Origin: Kitasatospora acidiphila
Lineage (GTDB): Bacteria > Actinomycetota > Actinomycetes > Streptomycetales > Streptomycetaceae
Assembly (NCBI RefSeq): GCF_006636205.1
Contig: NZ_VIGB01000003.1
Coordinates: 1,364,001-1,428,000, forward strand
Direction of reading: 5' to 3'
Length of the DNA stretch: 64,000 bases
The notes below the pieces were generated by a model. That model was given only the letters and a program-made list of their open reading frames with translations. It was not told the DNA's origin and searched no databases. Made by a program: the position numbers and the translations under genes. Below are positions 39,985-51,843 of this stretch, piece by piece. Position 1 is the first letter of the stretch; every line of letters begins with the position of its first letter.

Positions 39985-40280
39985 GGCTGTCCTCAGGTCG
40001 TGGGGTCCCCCCGGCCGGAGGCTGGGGGCGGGCAAGGGGGCGGAAACTCCGTCACCGCAGCCTACCGGCGGTAAGGCGCCCGTTGCGAACCGGATTGGCG
40101 CCGCGCCGCGAAGGCGGTGCTCCGAAGGCGCCGAGGAGGTGGTTCGTGGGCGGCGCTGCGCGCTTCTCACGGGGTTCTTAGCCTTCGGGTCCCTACACTT
40201 GGCGGCTGGTGGATGCGATGATCCGCCCGACACATCCACACTTCCCGTGCAGCACGGCATCCCCTAGGAGAGACGGCTCG
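39985..40280. other. Divergent control region of MBL-hisS-aspS and the isomerase gene
   Basis: 296 bases between divergent starts. AGGAGA at 40266-40271 is the ribosome site of the isomerase. TACACT near 40194 could be a -10 box, without a matching -35. No gene or strong repeat was seen. Confidence 0.4.
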
Positions 40281-41057
40281 GTGGTCACCAGCGAACAGCG
40301 GCGGCGGCAGCTCGCCCGCGAGAAGTACGAGCGGCAGCAGGAGAACCGGGCCGCGGCCGCGGCGGCGACCAAGCGCCGCAACGCCATCATCGCCGGCTCG
40401 GTGGCCGTGGTGGTGATCGCCGGCGCCAGCCTGGCGGCCTCCGGCGCCTTCTCGTCGGACCCGAAGAAGCCCTCCGCCGCGCCCGCCGCCGTCAAGGGCT
40501 GCACCAGCCCGGCGCCCGGCGCGCCGAACAACAAGCAGTGGTCGACCGAGCCGACGATGAACATCGACCAGAAGGCGACCTACACCGCCTCCCTGGACAC
40601 CAACTGCGGCGCGGTCACCTTCACCATGGACGCGTCCAAGGCTCCGCACACGGTCAACTCGTTCGTCTTCCTGGCCGGGCAGAACTACTTCGACCACACC
40701 AAGTGCCACCGGCTCACCACCCAGGGCATCTACGTGCTGCAGTGCGGTGACCCGACCGCGAGCGGCTCCGGCAGCCCGGGCTACAAGTTCACCGACGAGA
40801 ACCTGACCGGCGCCACCTACCCGGCGGGCACCGTGGCGATGGCCAACTCCGGCCCGAACACCAACGGCAGCCAGTTCTTCCTGGTCTACAAGGACACCCA
40901 GCTGCCGCCGAACTACACCCCGTTCGGCAAGATCACCGGCGGCCTGGACCTGCTGAACAAGATCGCCGGTGCCGGAGAGAACGACGCCAACGGCCCGGGC
41001 GACGGCTCGCCCGACCAGACCGTGGTCTTCAACACGGTGACCACCACCAAGAGCTGA
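40281..41057 (+). CDS. Membrane-anchored peptidyl-prolyl cis-trans isomerase (cyclophilin type)
   Basis: 258 residues from the GTG at 40281. A charged N-terminal helix (EQRRRQLAREKYERQQENR) is followed by one membrane segment (NAIIAGSVAVVVIAGASLAA), a linker and a cyclophilin domain with APHTVNSFVFLAGQNYFD, CHRLTTQGIYVLQCGDPT, GTVAMANSGPNTNGSQFFL and PNYTPFGKITGGLDLLNKI. The PPIase domain is predicted to be outside the membrane and to help extracytoplasmic folding. The catalytic Arg region normally reads F-H-R-V; here it is C-H-R-L, with the Arg kept. Confidence 0.9.
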   Translation: MVTSEQRRRQLAREKYERQQENRAAAAAATKRRNAIIAGSVAVVVIAGASLAASGAFSSDPKKPSAAPAAVKGCTSPAPGAPNNKQWSTEPTMNIDQKATYTASLDTNCGAVTFTMDASKAPHTVNSFVFLAGQNYFDHTKCHRLTTQGIYVLQCGDPTASGSGSPGYKFTDENLTGATYPAGTVAMANSGPNTNGSQFFLVYKDTQLPPNYTPFGKITGGLDLLNKIAGAGENDANGPGDGSPDQTVVFNTVTTTKS

Positions 41058-41111
41058 GACCGGCGGCGGGAAATCGACCCGGCCCGGATGCGGACAGCAC
41101 CGGGCCTGGTC

Positions 41112-41134
41112 CCCTATGTTGCTGTTGTATAGGG
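41112..41134. promoter_or_regulatory. CCCTAT-N11-ATAGGG inverted repeat upstream of the DUF349 gene
   Basis: Six-base arms at 41112-41117 and 41129-41134 lie 149 bases before the DUF349 start. A dyad with this spacing could be an operator; no regulator is known to me for it. Confidence 0.3.
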
Positions 41135-41282
41135 TTCCCTGACCCGCTTGCCGTCACCCGCGGCAGCACCGCGAGCACTCAGGGCGGGCAGGAACGGCGG
41201 ACCATCGGTCCGCCGCACATTCAACTGTGGACGACGGACCCGCGCCCCAGGCGGTGGCGGGACGTCATGTGGAGGAGGCGCT

Positions 41283-42511
41283 GTGAGCAGCGACCCGTGG
41301 GGCCGTGTCGACGAGCAGGGGACCGTCTACGTCAGGACGGCCGAGGGCGAACGCGTCGTCGGCTCCTGGCAGGCAGGCTCCCCGAGGAGGCTCTCGCCTA
41401 CTTCGAGCGCAAGTACCAGGGCCTGTCCGCCGAGATCGGCCTGCTGGAGCACCGGGTCCGCAAGACGGACCTGGCCGCCAAGGAGGCCCTGACCGCCCTG
41501 GACCACCTGCGTTCCCAGGTGGCCGAGCACCACGCGGTCGGCGACCTGGACGCGCTCGCCAAGCGGCTGGACACGCTGGCCGGAGAGATCGAGTCCCGCC
41601 AGGTGGAGCGCAAGGCGGCCCGGGCCAAGGCCGCCGACGAGACCCGGTCGGCCAAGGAGGCGCTGGTCGCCGAGGCCGAGCAGCTCGCCGAGTCCACCCA
41701 GTGGCGCGAGGCCGGCGACCGGCTGCGGGCCCTGGTGGACACCTGGAAGGGCCTGCCCCGGCTGGACCGCAAGAGCGACGACGAGCTGTGGCACCGCTTC
41801 TCGCACGCCCGCTCGGTCTTCTCCAAGCACCGCAAGGCGCACTTCGCGCAGCTGGACTCGGAGCGCGAGCAGGCCCGGCAGATCAAGGAGCGGCTGGTCG
41901 CCGAGGCCGAGGCGCTCTCGGACTCCACCGACTGGGGCGACACCGCGGCCCGCTACCGCGACCTGATGGCGCAGTGGAAGGCCGCCGGGCGCGCCCAGCG
42001 GGACGCCGAGGACGAGCTGTGGGCGCGGTTCCGCGGCGCCCAGGACGTCTTCTTCCAGGCCCGCTCGGCGGTCTTCACCGAGCGGGACGCCGAGCAGTCG
42101 GCCAACCAGAAGCTCAAGGAGGCGCTGGCGACCGAGGCGGAGGCGATCCTGCCGATCACCGACCTCAAGGCGGCCAAGGCGGCACTGCGTGACGTCAGCG
42201 AGCGCTGGGAGGCGATCGGCCATGTGCCGCGCGACGCCAAGCCGAAGCTGGACGGCCGGCTGAACGCGGTGGAGCGGGCCGTCCGCGAGGCCGAGGAGGC
42301 CGAGTGGCAGCGCTCCAACCCGGAGGCCAGGGCGCGGGCCACCTGCATGACCAGTCTGCTGCAGGCGGCCGTGGACAAGCTGCAGGGCGAGCTGGACAAG
42401 GCCCGCGCCGCGGGCAACGCCGGCAAGGTCGCCAAGCTGGAGGGTGAGCTGGCGGGCCGTCAGGCGCTGCTGGACCAGGCGCTCAAGAGCCTGCAGGAGT
42501 TCAGCGACTGA
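41283..42511 (+). pseudogene. DUF349-domain protein, frameshifted (probably intact in the organism)
   Basis: From the GTG at 41283 (GGAGG upstream) one frame gives [20 protein letters not shown] and [12 protein letters not shown]. The next frame continues [20 protein letters not shown] through three DUF349 repeats (such as DWGDTAARYRDLMAQWKAAG) to 42511. One extra C in the C4 run at 41380-41383 joins them into about 409 residues, the normal length. The protein is predicted coiled-coil and helical. DUF349 proteins are of unknown function. The gene is conserved next to rel in streptomycetes, so a sequencing error is the simplest explanation. Confidence 0.85.
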
Positions 42512-42526
42512 CGTCGCGTCAGCGGT

Positions 42527-42566
42527 TGACGAGAGGGGCCCCGCCGCGGCGGGGCCCCTCTCGTCA
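42527..42566. terminator. Bidirectional terminator between the DUF349 gene and rel
   Basis: A 40-base perfect palindrome: two 20-base arms with no spacer, GC-rich centre and a less GC-rich base. It lies 15 bases after the DUF349 stop and 27 bases after the rel stop, serving both convergent genes. Confidence 0.85.
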
Positions 42567-42593
42567 TGCGGTCACCGGTTGCTCGTGCGGTCG

Positions 42594-45047
<2,454 letters not shown>

Positions 45048-45129
45048 GGACACTCCTCGGTACGACCGGATGAACCTTCATGGTACCGAGCGCGCCGGGC
45101 CGATGTTCGGTCGGCCGAGCCCGGACATG

Positions 45130-45168
45130 CCGAGAGCGGCGACCGCTCGTCGCGGTCGCCGCTCTCGG
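45130..45168 (-). terminator. Hairpin between apt and rel
   Basis: Perfect 17-base arms (45130-45146, 45152-45168) with a 5-base loop, 13 bases after the apt stop. It should reduce read-through from the secD-secF-apt unit into rel. Confidence 0.75.
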
Positions 45169-45181
45169 TCACACGGGTGTG

Positions 45182-45730
45182 TCAGACCGTGACCAGGGTG
45201 TCCAGCGGAGCGCCCCCCAGGTGCGGGGTGAGCCGCTCGCGCCCGTCCAGGAAGCCGAGCTCCATCAGCACCACCACGCCGACCAGCCGGGCACCGGCCT
45301 GCTGGACCAGGTCCAGCGAGGCGCCGATGGTGCCACCGGTGGCCAGCACGTCGTCCACCACCAGCACCGGCTCGCCGGGCTCGAAGGCGTCGCACTGCAC
45401 CTCGAGGGTGGCTGAGCCGTACTCCAGGTCGTAGGACTTCTGGAAGACCTCGCCGGGCAGCTTGCCCTTCTTGCGGATCGGCACGAAGCCCAGCCCGGCC
45501 GCGAAGGCCGCCGGGGCGGCCAGCACGAAGCCGCGCGCCTCCAGGCCCACCACCTTGGTCGCCCCCAGCTCCTTGGCCCGCTCCGCCAGCGCCCGGGTGA
45601 GCGCGCCGAAGGCCTCGGCGTCGGCGAGCAGCGGGGCGATGTCCTTGAACAGCACCCCGGGCTTCGGGTAGTCGGGGACGTCCCTGATCCGGCTGTTGAG
45701 CAGGTCGGCCAGGGCGGCGATGTCGGTCAC
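45182..45730 (-). CDS. apt: Adenine phosphoribosyltransferase
   Basis: 182 residues from the GTG at 45730 (AGGAAC upstream). It salvages adenine with PRPP to AMP. Motifs are DYPKPGVLFKDIAPLLAD, VVGLEARGFVLAAPAA, RKKGKLPGEV and the PRPP loop VLVVDDVLATGGTIGA. Order secD-secF-apt-rel is typical of actinobacteria. The long open frame upstream to 46018 is a shadow of secF. Confidence 0.95.
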   Translation of the reverse strand: MTDIAALADLLNSRIRDVPDYPKPGVLFKDIAPLLADAEAFGALTRALAERAKELGATKVVGLEARGFVLAAPAAFAAGLGFVPIRKKGKLPGEVFQKSYDLEYGSATLEVQCDAFEPGEPVLVVDDVLATGGTIGASLDLVQQAGARLVGVVVLMELGFLDGRERLTPHLGGAPLDTLVTV

Positions 45731-45749
45731 GGGGGTTCCTCTTCGCGAT

Positions 45750-46877
45750 TCAGCGCTTGCCGGACGGCCGGCCCTTGCCACGGGCCCGGCTGACCGGCTG
45801 GTTACGCTGACCGACCATACCGGCCGCGGCGACACTGTCCTCGACCGCCTCGTCGGCCTGCTCCTCCACCGCATCGGCGGTGCTGCCGACCGCGGCGGCC
45901 GCCTTGGCGTCGGCCGCGCGCCGCTGGGCGACGCGCTTGGCCAGCGCCCGCATCTGCGGGGTCTGCTCCTTGAGCTGCGCCAGCAGCGGGGTGGCGACGC
46001 AGATCGAGGAGTAGGCACCGGCCGACAGACCGATGAACAGCGCCAGCGAGATGTCGTTCAGGGTGCCGGCGCCGAGCAGGCCACCGCCGATGAAGAGCAG
46101 CGCCGCCACCGGCAGCAGGGCCACCACGGTGGTGTTGAGCGAGCGGACCAGGGTCTGGTTGAGGCCCGCGTTGGCCGCCTCGCTGTAGGTGCGCTTGTTC
46201 TGCTTCTCGAGGTCCTTGGTGTTCTCCTTCACGGTGTCGAAGACGACGACCGTGTCGTAGAGGGAGTAACCGAGGATGGTGAGGAAGCCGATCACGGTAC
46301 CGGGGCTGACCTCGAAGCCGACCACCGCGTAGACGCCGATGGTGATCACCAGGTCGTGGATCAGCGCGACCAGTGCGGCCAGCGCCATCCGCCACTCGAA
46401 GGCGATCGCCAGGTAGGCGGTGACCAGGACCATGAAGATGACCAGGCCGAGCAGCGCCTTCTGGGAGATCTCGTGGCCCCAGCTCGGGCCGACCACCTGG
46501 GCGTCGATGTTGGCGGCCGGCACGTCCAGGTCGCTGGAGAGCTGCTTGACGACGGCGTCCGAGGACGCCTTCTCCTGGGCGCTGACCTGGATCCTGATCT
46601 TGCCGTCACCGGTGGACTGCACCTGCGAGGTGGAGTCACCGATGATCTTGTTGATGTCGTCCTGCGCCTGGCTGACCGTCAGGCCGGGCTTGGCGACGGT
46701 GTAGACCGAGCCGCCCTTGAACTCGATGCCCAGGTGCAGCCCGACCGTCGACAGTCCGACGATCGCCACCAGGGCGATGACCCCGGAGATGCTGTACCAG
46801 AGCTTGCGGCGGCCGACGAAGTCGAAGCTGACCTCGCCCTGGTAGAGACGGTGGCCGAGGTTGCTGAAGCGTGACAT
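45750..46877 (-). CDS. secF: Protein translocase subunit SecF
   Basis: 375 residues with six membrane helices. Typical segments are LGIEFKGGSVYTV (the D-x-x-G-G-like region, here with Glu), FEVSPGTVIGFLTILGYSLYDTVVVFDTVKEN and LNQTLVRSLNTTVVALLPVAALL. It works with SecD using the proton gradient to pull secreted proteins. The C-terminus is a basic tail (RARGKGRPSGKR). It starts 4 bases after the secD stop. Confidence 0.95.
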   Translation of the reverse strand: MSRFSNLGHRLYQGEVSFDFVGRRKLWYSISGVIALVAIVGLSTVGLHLGIEFKGGSVYTVAKPGLTVSQAQDDINKIIGDSTSQVQSTGDGKIRIQVSAQEKASSDAVVKQLSSDLDVPAANIDAQVVGPSWGHEISQKALLGLVIFMVLVTAYLAIAFEWRMALAALVALIHDLVITIGVYAVVGFEVSPGTVIGFLTILGYSLYDTVVVFDTVKENTKDLEKQNKRTYSEAANAGLNQTLVRSLNTTVVALLPVAALLFIGGGLLGAGTLNDISLALFIGLSAGAYSSICVATPLLAQLKEQTPQMRALAKRVAQRRAADAKAAAAVGSTADAVEEQADEAVEDSVAAAGMVGQRNQPVSRARGKGRPSGKR

Positions 46878-46881
46878 TGCG

Positions 46882-48702
46882 TCAGGCCTCCTTGACGGCG
46901 GCGGAGGTGGTGGAGCGACGACGGCTGCTGCGCAGCGGCGGGCGGGCGCCCAGGCGCTTCGGGTCGAGGCCGGACCACGGGTGGCCGTTGGCGAAGAACT
47001 TCCGCCGCGCCAGCAGGGTGATCAGCGGCTTGGTGAAGAGGAAGATCACCACGACGTCCAGCAGGGTGGTCAGGCCCAGTGTGAACGCGAAGCCCTGGAC
47101 CTTGCCGACCGACACGACGTAGAGCACCGCGGCACACAGGAACGAGACGAAGTCCGAGACCAGGATGGTGCGCCGGGCCCGCGGCCAGGCACGCTGCACG
47201 GCCGGGCGCAGCTGGGCGCCCTCGCGGACCTCGTCGCGGATCCGTTCGAAGTAGACGATGAACGAGTCCGCTGTGATGCCGATCGCGACGATGGCACCGC
47301 AGACCGCCGGCAGGTCGAGCGCGAAGCCGATGCTGGCGCCGAGCAGCGTCATGATCGAGTAGGTCAGGATGGCGGAGACCACCAGACCGGCGATCGAGAC
47401 CAGGCCCAGGCCGCGGTAGTAGACCAGCGAGTAGAGCACCACCAGGGCCAGGCCGATCGCGCCGGCCAGCAGGCCCGCGTGCAGCTGGTCGCCGCCGAGC
47501 GCGGCGGAGACGGTGGTGACGTCGCTCTTGGTGAAGTCCAGCGGCAGCGCGCCGTAGCTGAGCACGTTGGCCAGGCTGCTGGCCTGCTCCTGGGTGAAGG
47601 AGCCGGAGATCACCGCGTTGCCGCCGGTGATCGACTGCTGCACGTAGGGGTGCGAGACGACCTTGCCGTCCAGCACGATGGCGAACTGGTTGGCCGGCGC
47701 CTGCATGCCGGCCAGGGTGCCGGTGGTGGTGGCGAAGTCCTTGGAGCCCTTGTCGTTGAAGGTCAGCTGTACCTCCCAGCCCTGGGCGCGCTGGGTGTCG
47801 TAGCCGGCCTGGGCCTTGGAGACGTCGGCGCCCTTGACCGCGACCGGGCCGAGGGCGAACTTGTACCAGATCTTCTGCTCGGCGTCGTAGGAGCAGGCGA
47901 CCGCGTTCTTGGTCTCGTCGGTCTGGTAGTCCTGGCGCTGGCCCGCCTGCGAGCAGTCGAGCGCGGCGAACTGCTGCTGCAGCTCCGGCGGGACGGTGCC
48001 CTCGGTCGGGGTGGTCGGCACCGGCGGCAGGGCCGGGGCGCTGGCGGCGGCCGAGCCCGAGGCGGCGGCCGACGGGGCGGCGGAGCCGGAGCCGGTGGCG
48101 GCAGCGGACGGGTCGGCGGCCTTCAGGGCGTCGGAGACGGCCCGGCCGGCCTTGGTGGCACTGGCGCTCGGGGAGGCGCTGCCGCCGGCGGAGGCGCTGG
48201 CACTGCCACTCGCGCTCGGCGAGGCGCTACCGCTCGGCGAGGCGCTGCCGCTCGGGGAAGCGCTGCCGGAGGGGTTGGCGCTGGGGCTGGCCGGCGGCAC
48301 CTGGACACCGGTCGGCGCGAGCGCCAGCACCGGGCGGAAGTAGAGCTTGGCCGTGGTGCCGACCTGCTCGGCGGCCTGCTGGCTGTTGGTGCCCTTGGGG
48401 ATGTTGACAATGATGTTGTTGTTCCCCTGGGTCTGCACCTCAGCCTCGGAGACACCGAAGGCGTTGACCCGCTTCTGGATGATCCCGACCGCGATGTCCA
48501 TGTTGGACTGGTTGATCGCGTTCTTGTCCTTGGAGCTGGCGGTCAGCGTGATGCTGGTGCCACCGGCGAGATCGATCCCGAGGCGAGGCGTCCTGTGGCC
48601 CGTCCCGAACATGAGGGCGACCAATGCGACGGTGACCACCAGGATGAGGGCCAGAGCCCGCCCCGGATAACCGTCGCGCGGACGCGACTTGGGTGTTGCC
48701 AC
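46882..48702 (-). CDS. secD: Protein translocase subunit SecD with Ser/Ala/Pro-rich insertion
   Basis: About 606 residues from the GTG at 48702, which gives ATPKSRPRDGYPGRALALIL; an ATG at 48726 adds 8 residues without a ribosome site. The N-terminal helix is followed by TPRLGIDLAGGTSITL (the D-L-x-G-G-x motif). Between about residues 136 and 237 there is a low-complexity insertion with SASPSG repeats in the extracytoplasmic P1 domain. The rest is canonical: GNAVISGSFTQEQASSLANV, GLALVVLYSLVYYRGLG and AIGITADSFIVYFERIRDE. It partners SecF. Confidence 0.93.
   Translation of the reverse strand: MATPKSRPRDGYPGRALALILVVTVALVALMFGTGHRTPRLGIDLAGGTSITLTASSKDKNAINQSNMDIAVGIIQKRVNAFGVSEAEVQTQGNNNIIVNIPKGTNSQQAAEQVGTTAKLYFRPVLALAPTGVQVPPASPSANPSGSASPSGSASPSGSASPSASGSASASAGGSASPSASATKAGRAVSDALKAADPSAAATGSGSAAPSAAASGSAAASAPALPPVPTTPTEGTVPPELQQQFAALDCSQAGQRQDYQTDETKNAVACSYDAEQKIWYKFALGPVAVKGADVSKAQAGYDTQRAQGWEVQLTFNDKGSKDFATTTGTLAGMQAPANQFAIVLDGKVVSHPYVQQSITGGNAVISGSFTQEQASSLANVLSYGALPLDFTKSDVTTVSAALGGDQLHAGLLAGAIGLALVVLYSLVYYRGLGLVSIAGLVVSAILTYSIMTLLGASIGFALDLPAVCGAIVAIGITADSFIVYFERIRDEVREGAQLRPAVQRAWPRARRTILVSDFVSFLCAAVLYVVSVGKVQGFAFTLGLTTLLDVVVIFLFTKPLITLLARRKFFANGHPWSGLDPKRLGARPPLRSSRRRSTTSAAVKEA
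48177..48276. repeat. 18-bp imperfect repeats encoding SASPSG in secD
   Basis: Units of 18 bases such as 48223-48240 and 48241-48258 repeat imperfectly, with degenerate copies on both sides. They encode a Ser/Ala/Pro/Gly run in SecD, and copy number could vary between strains. Confidence 0.65.
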
Positions 48703-48831
48703 CTTGCTCGTTTCTCCCTGTCCCATGCCGCTGATCAGCGCCGCCCGCCTGCCGTGCGGGCAGGTGGGCGGAGCCGGTCGCGGACAACCGTGAAGTGGTG
48801 CAGCCCGTCGGTGCTGCGAGGGGTGGTGGTG

Positions 48832-49251
48832 CTACTTGGCTGCGGCCTGGTCGCCGGCCTTCTCCAGGCTGACGCTCTCCTCCGCAGCCTCCTCGGCGGC
48901 CTCGTCCGTGACGACCGCGTCGGCCACGGCCTCGGCGTCATCGGCCTCGTCGGCCGCCGCGGCCTCGTCCTCGGCGGGACGGCCGTTGATGATCTCGTCG
49001 TACTCCTGGGCGTCGATCACCGCTGCAACCGCGCTCTTGGCGAAGTGGGTGAAGACACCCGGGGCAATCTCCAGCTCGACGGTGGAGTCACCAATCGACT
49101 TCACGGTGGCGTACAGGCCACCGATGGTGCGGACCGCGGCGCCCGGCTCCATGCTCGACTGCATGTGCTGGGACTGCTGCTGGCGCTTCTTCTGCGACCG
49201 GAACAGCAGGAACATCACGGCGATCGGGAGGACGAGGATGATGAGGCTCAC
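48832..49251 (-). CDS. yajC: Preprotein translocase subunit YajC
   Basis: 139 residues. One membrane helix (LIILVLPIAVMFLLFRSQKKRQQQ) precedes a small domain with EPGAAVRTIGGLYATVKSIG and a long Glu/Ala-rich acidic tail. YajC associates with SecDF. AAGGA is upstream of the GTG start. It lies 130 bases upstream of secD on the same strand and 161 bases downstream of ruvB. Confidence 0.93.
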   Translation of the reverse strand: MSLIILVLPIAVMFLLFRSQKKRQQQSQHMQSSMEPGAAVRTIGGLYATVKSIGDSTVELEIAPGVFTHFAKSAVAAVIDAQEYDEIINGRPAEDEAAAADEADDAEAVADAVVTDEAAEEAAEESVSLEKAGDQAAAK

Positions 49252-49412
49252 AGCAGAAAAGTCCTTCTATTGCCCGGCCGATGGGCTGGCCAGTGGCGTG
49301 GTCGGCCCGCCAGGCAAGGCGGGACGGTCCGGCGAAGTCTAGGAGACCCGCTGAGATCGGACAACGCCAAGCATCGCATCCTGCCGCCAAAGGTGGCGAG
49401 TCTGTGACAAGG

Positions 49413-50516
49413 TCAGTTCTGCGTGCCGCCTTCGGCGGCTCGGTCCTCCCCGAGGAACTGCTGCTGTCCCGGCACCGCGCCGCGTCCCCCCAGCGGCTGG
49501 ACCGGCGGGGTCAGGCCCAGGTGCTGCCAGGCGGCGACGGTGGCGATCCGCCCGCGCGGGGTCCGGGCCAGCAGGCCCTCGCGGACCAGGAACGGCTCGG
49601 CCACCTCCTCGACCGTCTCCGCCTCCTCCCCCACCGCGACCGCCAGCGTCGACAGACCGACCGGCCCGCCACCGAACAACCGCAGCAGCGCGTCCAGCAC
49701 GGCCCGGTCCAACCGGTCCAGACCGCGCTCGTCCACCTCGTAGACCTGCAGCGCGCGGGCCGCGATCCGCTGGTCGACCACCCCGTCGTGCTCGACCTGG
49801 GCGTAGTCGCGCACCCGGCGCAGCAGCCGGTTGGCGATCCGCGGGGTGCCCCGGGAGCGGCCGGCGATCTCGGCGGCACCGGCCGGGTCGATCTCCACGT
49901 CGAGCAGCGCGGCCGAGCGGTGCACCACCCGCTGCAGCTCGGCGGGGGCGTAGAACTCCATGTGGCCGGTGAAGCCGAACCGGTCGCGCAGCGGCGGGGG
50001 CAGCAGGCCGGCCCGGGTGGTCGCGCCGACCAGGGTGAACGGCGGCAGCTCCAGCGGGATCGCGGTGGCGCCGGGGCCCTTGCCGACGATCACGTCGACC
50101 CGGAAGTCCTCCATCGCCATGTAGAGCATCTCCTCGGCGGGCCGCGACATCCGGTGGATCTCGTCGAGGAAGAGCACCTCGCCCTCGGTGAGCGAGGAGA
50201 GGATCGCCGCCAGGTCGCCGGCATGCTGGATGGCCGGTCCGGAGGTGATCCGGATCGGCGCGTTCAGCTCGGCCGCGATGATCATCGACAGGGTGGTCTT
50301 GCCGAGGCCGGGCGGGCCGGAGAGCAGCACGTGGTCCGGAGCCGCACCCCGCATGCGGGCGGCCCGCAGCACCAGCGACAGCTGCTCGCGGACCCGCTCC
50401 TGGCCGATGAACTCGTCGAGCAGTTTGGGGCGCAGCGCCGCCTCCACCGCCTGCTCCGCGTCATCGGCGACGGCGCCCACCAGGCGGTCCGCGGGGTCGG
50501 AGTCATACGGGGTCAT
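49413..50516 (-). CDS. ruvB: Holliday junction helicase RuvB
   Basis: About 367 residues from the ATG at 50516; a GTG at 50540 in frame is an alternative. Core motifs are [20 protein letters not shown], Walker [18 protein letters not shown], Walker [18 protein letters not shown], sensor [21 protein letters not shown] and the C-terminal winged helix [21 protein letters not shown]. It drives branch migration with RuvA. It is downstream of ruvC and ruvA in the usual order. Confidence 0.95.
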   Translation of the reverse strand: MTPYDSDPADRLVGAVADDAEQAVEAALRPKLLDEFIGQERVREQLSLVLRAARMRGAAPDHVLLSGPPGLGKTTLSMIIAAELNAPIRITSGPAIQHAGDLAAILSSLTEGEVLFLDEIHRMSRPAEEMLYMAMEDFRVDVIVGKGPGATAIPLELPPFTLVGATTRAGLLPPPLRDRFGFTGHMEFYAPAELQRVVHRSAALLDVEIDPAGAAEIAGRSRGTPRIANRLLRRVRDYAQVEHDGVVDQRIAARALQVYEVDERGLDRLDRAVLDALLRLFGGGPVGLSTLAVAVGEEAETVEEVAEPFLVREGLLARTPRGRIATVAAWQHLGLTPPVQPLGGRGAVPGQQQFLGEDRAAEGGTQN

Positions 50517-50565
50517 CGGAATGCGGCTCCATGTCGACACATTGACGAATGCTCAGATCGCTTTT

Positions 50566-51180
50566 TCAGCGGGCCTTGCTGAGGCTGCGCAGCGCGGACT
50601 TCAGCAGGGCGCCGACATCGGTGCGCTGCTGGGCCTCGGCCTCCGGGGTGACCGCGGCCACCGCCTCGTCGGCCTCGCGCGGCGCGTAGCCGAGGCCGAC
50701 CAGCGCGGCGTGCAGCTGCTCGCTCCACGGCGCGGGTGCGGCGGCGACCGGGGCGTGCTGGGTGGGCACGGTGCCGTGCGGGGCGCCCAGCTTGTCCTTG
50801 TACTCCAGCAGCAGCTTGGCGGCCTTGGCCTTGCCGATCCCGGGCACCTTGATCAGCGCCCGCTCGTCGCCCTGCGCGACCGCGACCCGCAGCGCCTCGG
50901 GGCTGTGCACCCCGAGCATCGCCTGCGCCAGTCGCGGACCGACCCCGGGGGCGGCCTGCAGGACCTCGAAGGTGGCCCGCTCGTCGTCGTCGGCGAAGCC
51001 GTAGAGGGTGAGCGAATCCTCCCGGACCACCAGCGAGGTGGCGAGCCGGGCCGGCTCGCCGAGGCGCAGGGTGGCGAGGGTGGTCGGGGTGCACTGCACC
51101 GCCATGCCGACCCCGCCGACCTCCACCACGGCCAGCCCGGGCGTGAGGGCCGCCACCGGGCCCTGGACGAACGCGATCAC
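50566..51180 (-). CDS. ruvA: Holliday junction branch migration protein RuvA
   Basis: 204 residues from the GTG at 51180 (AAGGAG upstream), overlapping the ruvC stop by 4 bases. Domains are an OB fold ([22 protein letters not shown]), helix-hairpin-helix segments ([32 protein letters not shown]) and a C-terminal RuvB-binding domain ([19 protein letters not shown]). It holds the four-way junction. The open frame extended upstream to 51453 is not coding. Confidence 0.95.
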   Translation of the reverse strand: MIAFVQGPVAALTPGLAVVEVGGVGMAVQCTPTTLATLRLGEPARLATSLVVREDSLTLYGFADDDERATFEVLQAAPGVGPRLAQAMLGVHSPEALRVAVAQGDERALIKVPGIGKAKAAKLLLEYKDKLGAPHGTVPTQHAPVAAAPAPWSEQLHAALVGLGYAPREADEAVAAVTPEAEAQQRTDVGALLKSALRSLSKAR

Positions 51181-51725
51181 GGGCGGTACTCCTTGGATGC
51201 TTTGGTGGTCGGGGTGGTGCGGTTGGCCAGGGCCGCGGCTATCCGGCCGTCGGCACTGCCGCGCCAGATGTGGCAGATCGCCAGCGCCAGCGCGTCCGCC
51301 GCATCGGCGGGCTTGGGCGGTTCGGCGAGCCGCAGCAGCCTGGTGACCATGGTGGTGACCTGGGCCTTGTCGGCCCGGCCCGACCCGGTGACGGCGGCCT
51401 TGACCTCGCTGGGCGTGTGCAGCACCACCGGCAGCCCGCGCCGGGTGGCGCACAGCATGGCGACCGCGCTGGCCTGCGCGGTGCCCATCACGGTGCTCAC
51501 ATTGTGCTGGGCGAAGACCCGCTCGATGGCGACCAGGTCGGGGCGGTGCTCATCGAGCCAGCGCTCCAGGCCGTCTTCGATGGCGAGCAGCCGGCGCGGC
51601 ACCTCGTCCTCGGCGGGGGTGCGCACCACGCCCACCCCCAGCATCCGCAGCGGGCGGCCCGGCGCGCCCTCGACCACCCCGACCCCGCACCTGGTCAGCC
51701 CCGGGTCCACGCCCAGTACCCGCAC
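51177..51725 (-). CDS. ruvC: Holliday junction resolvase RuvC
   Basis: 182 residues. Catalytic acids lie in [15 protein letters not shown] (Asp7), [20 protein letters not shown] (Glu) and [16 protein letters not shown] (Asp, Asp). It cuts junctions held by RuvAB. The GTG start at 51725 has GGGAGT upstream. It is the first gene of ruvC-ruvA-ruvB and the 3' end is coupled to ruvA. Confidence 0.95.
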   Translation of the reverse strand: MRVLGVDPGLTRCGVGVVEGAPGRPLRMLGVGVVRTPAEDEVPRRLLAIEDGLERWLDEHRPDLVAIERVFAQHNVSTVMGTAQASAVAMLCATRRGLPVVLHTPSEVKAAVTGSGRADKAQVTTMVTRLLRLAEPPKPADAADALALAICHIWRGSADGRIAAALANRTTPTTKASKEYRP

Positions 51726-51792
51726 ACTCCCACCCTTCAGTTCATGCCTGCTCAGACCCTAACGAACGGCACTGACAGGCCGCACAACGACA

Positions 51793-51827
51793 CCGGCCCG
51801 GCGGTCCGTCGGGGACCACCGGGCCGG
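51793..51827 (-). terminator. Terminator after yebC
   Basis: 15-base arms at 51793-51807 and 51813-51827 with one mismatch and a 5-base loop. The hairpin lies 16 bases past the yebC stop and before ruvC. Confidence 0.7.
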
Positions 51828-51843
51828 AAGGACCGTCAGCTCA

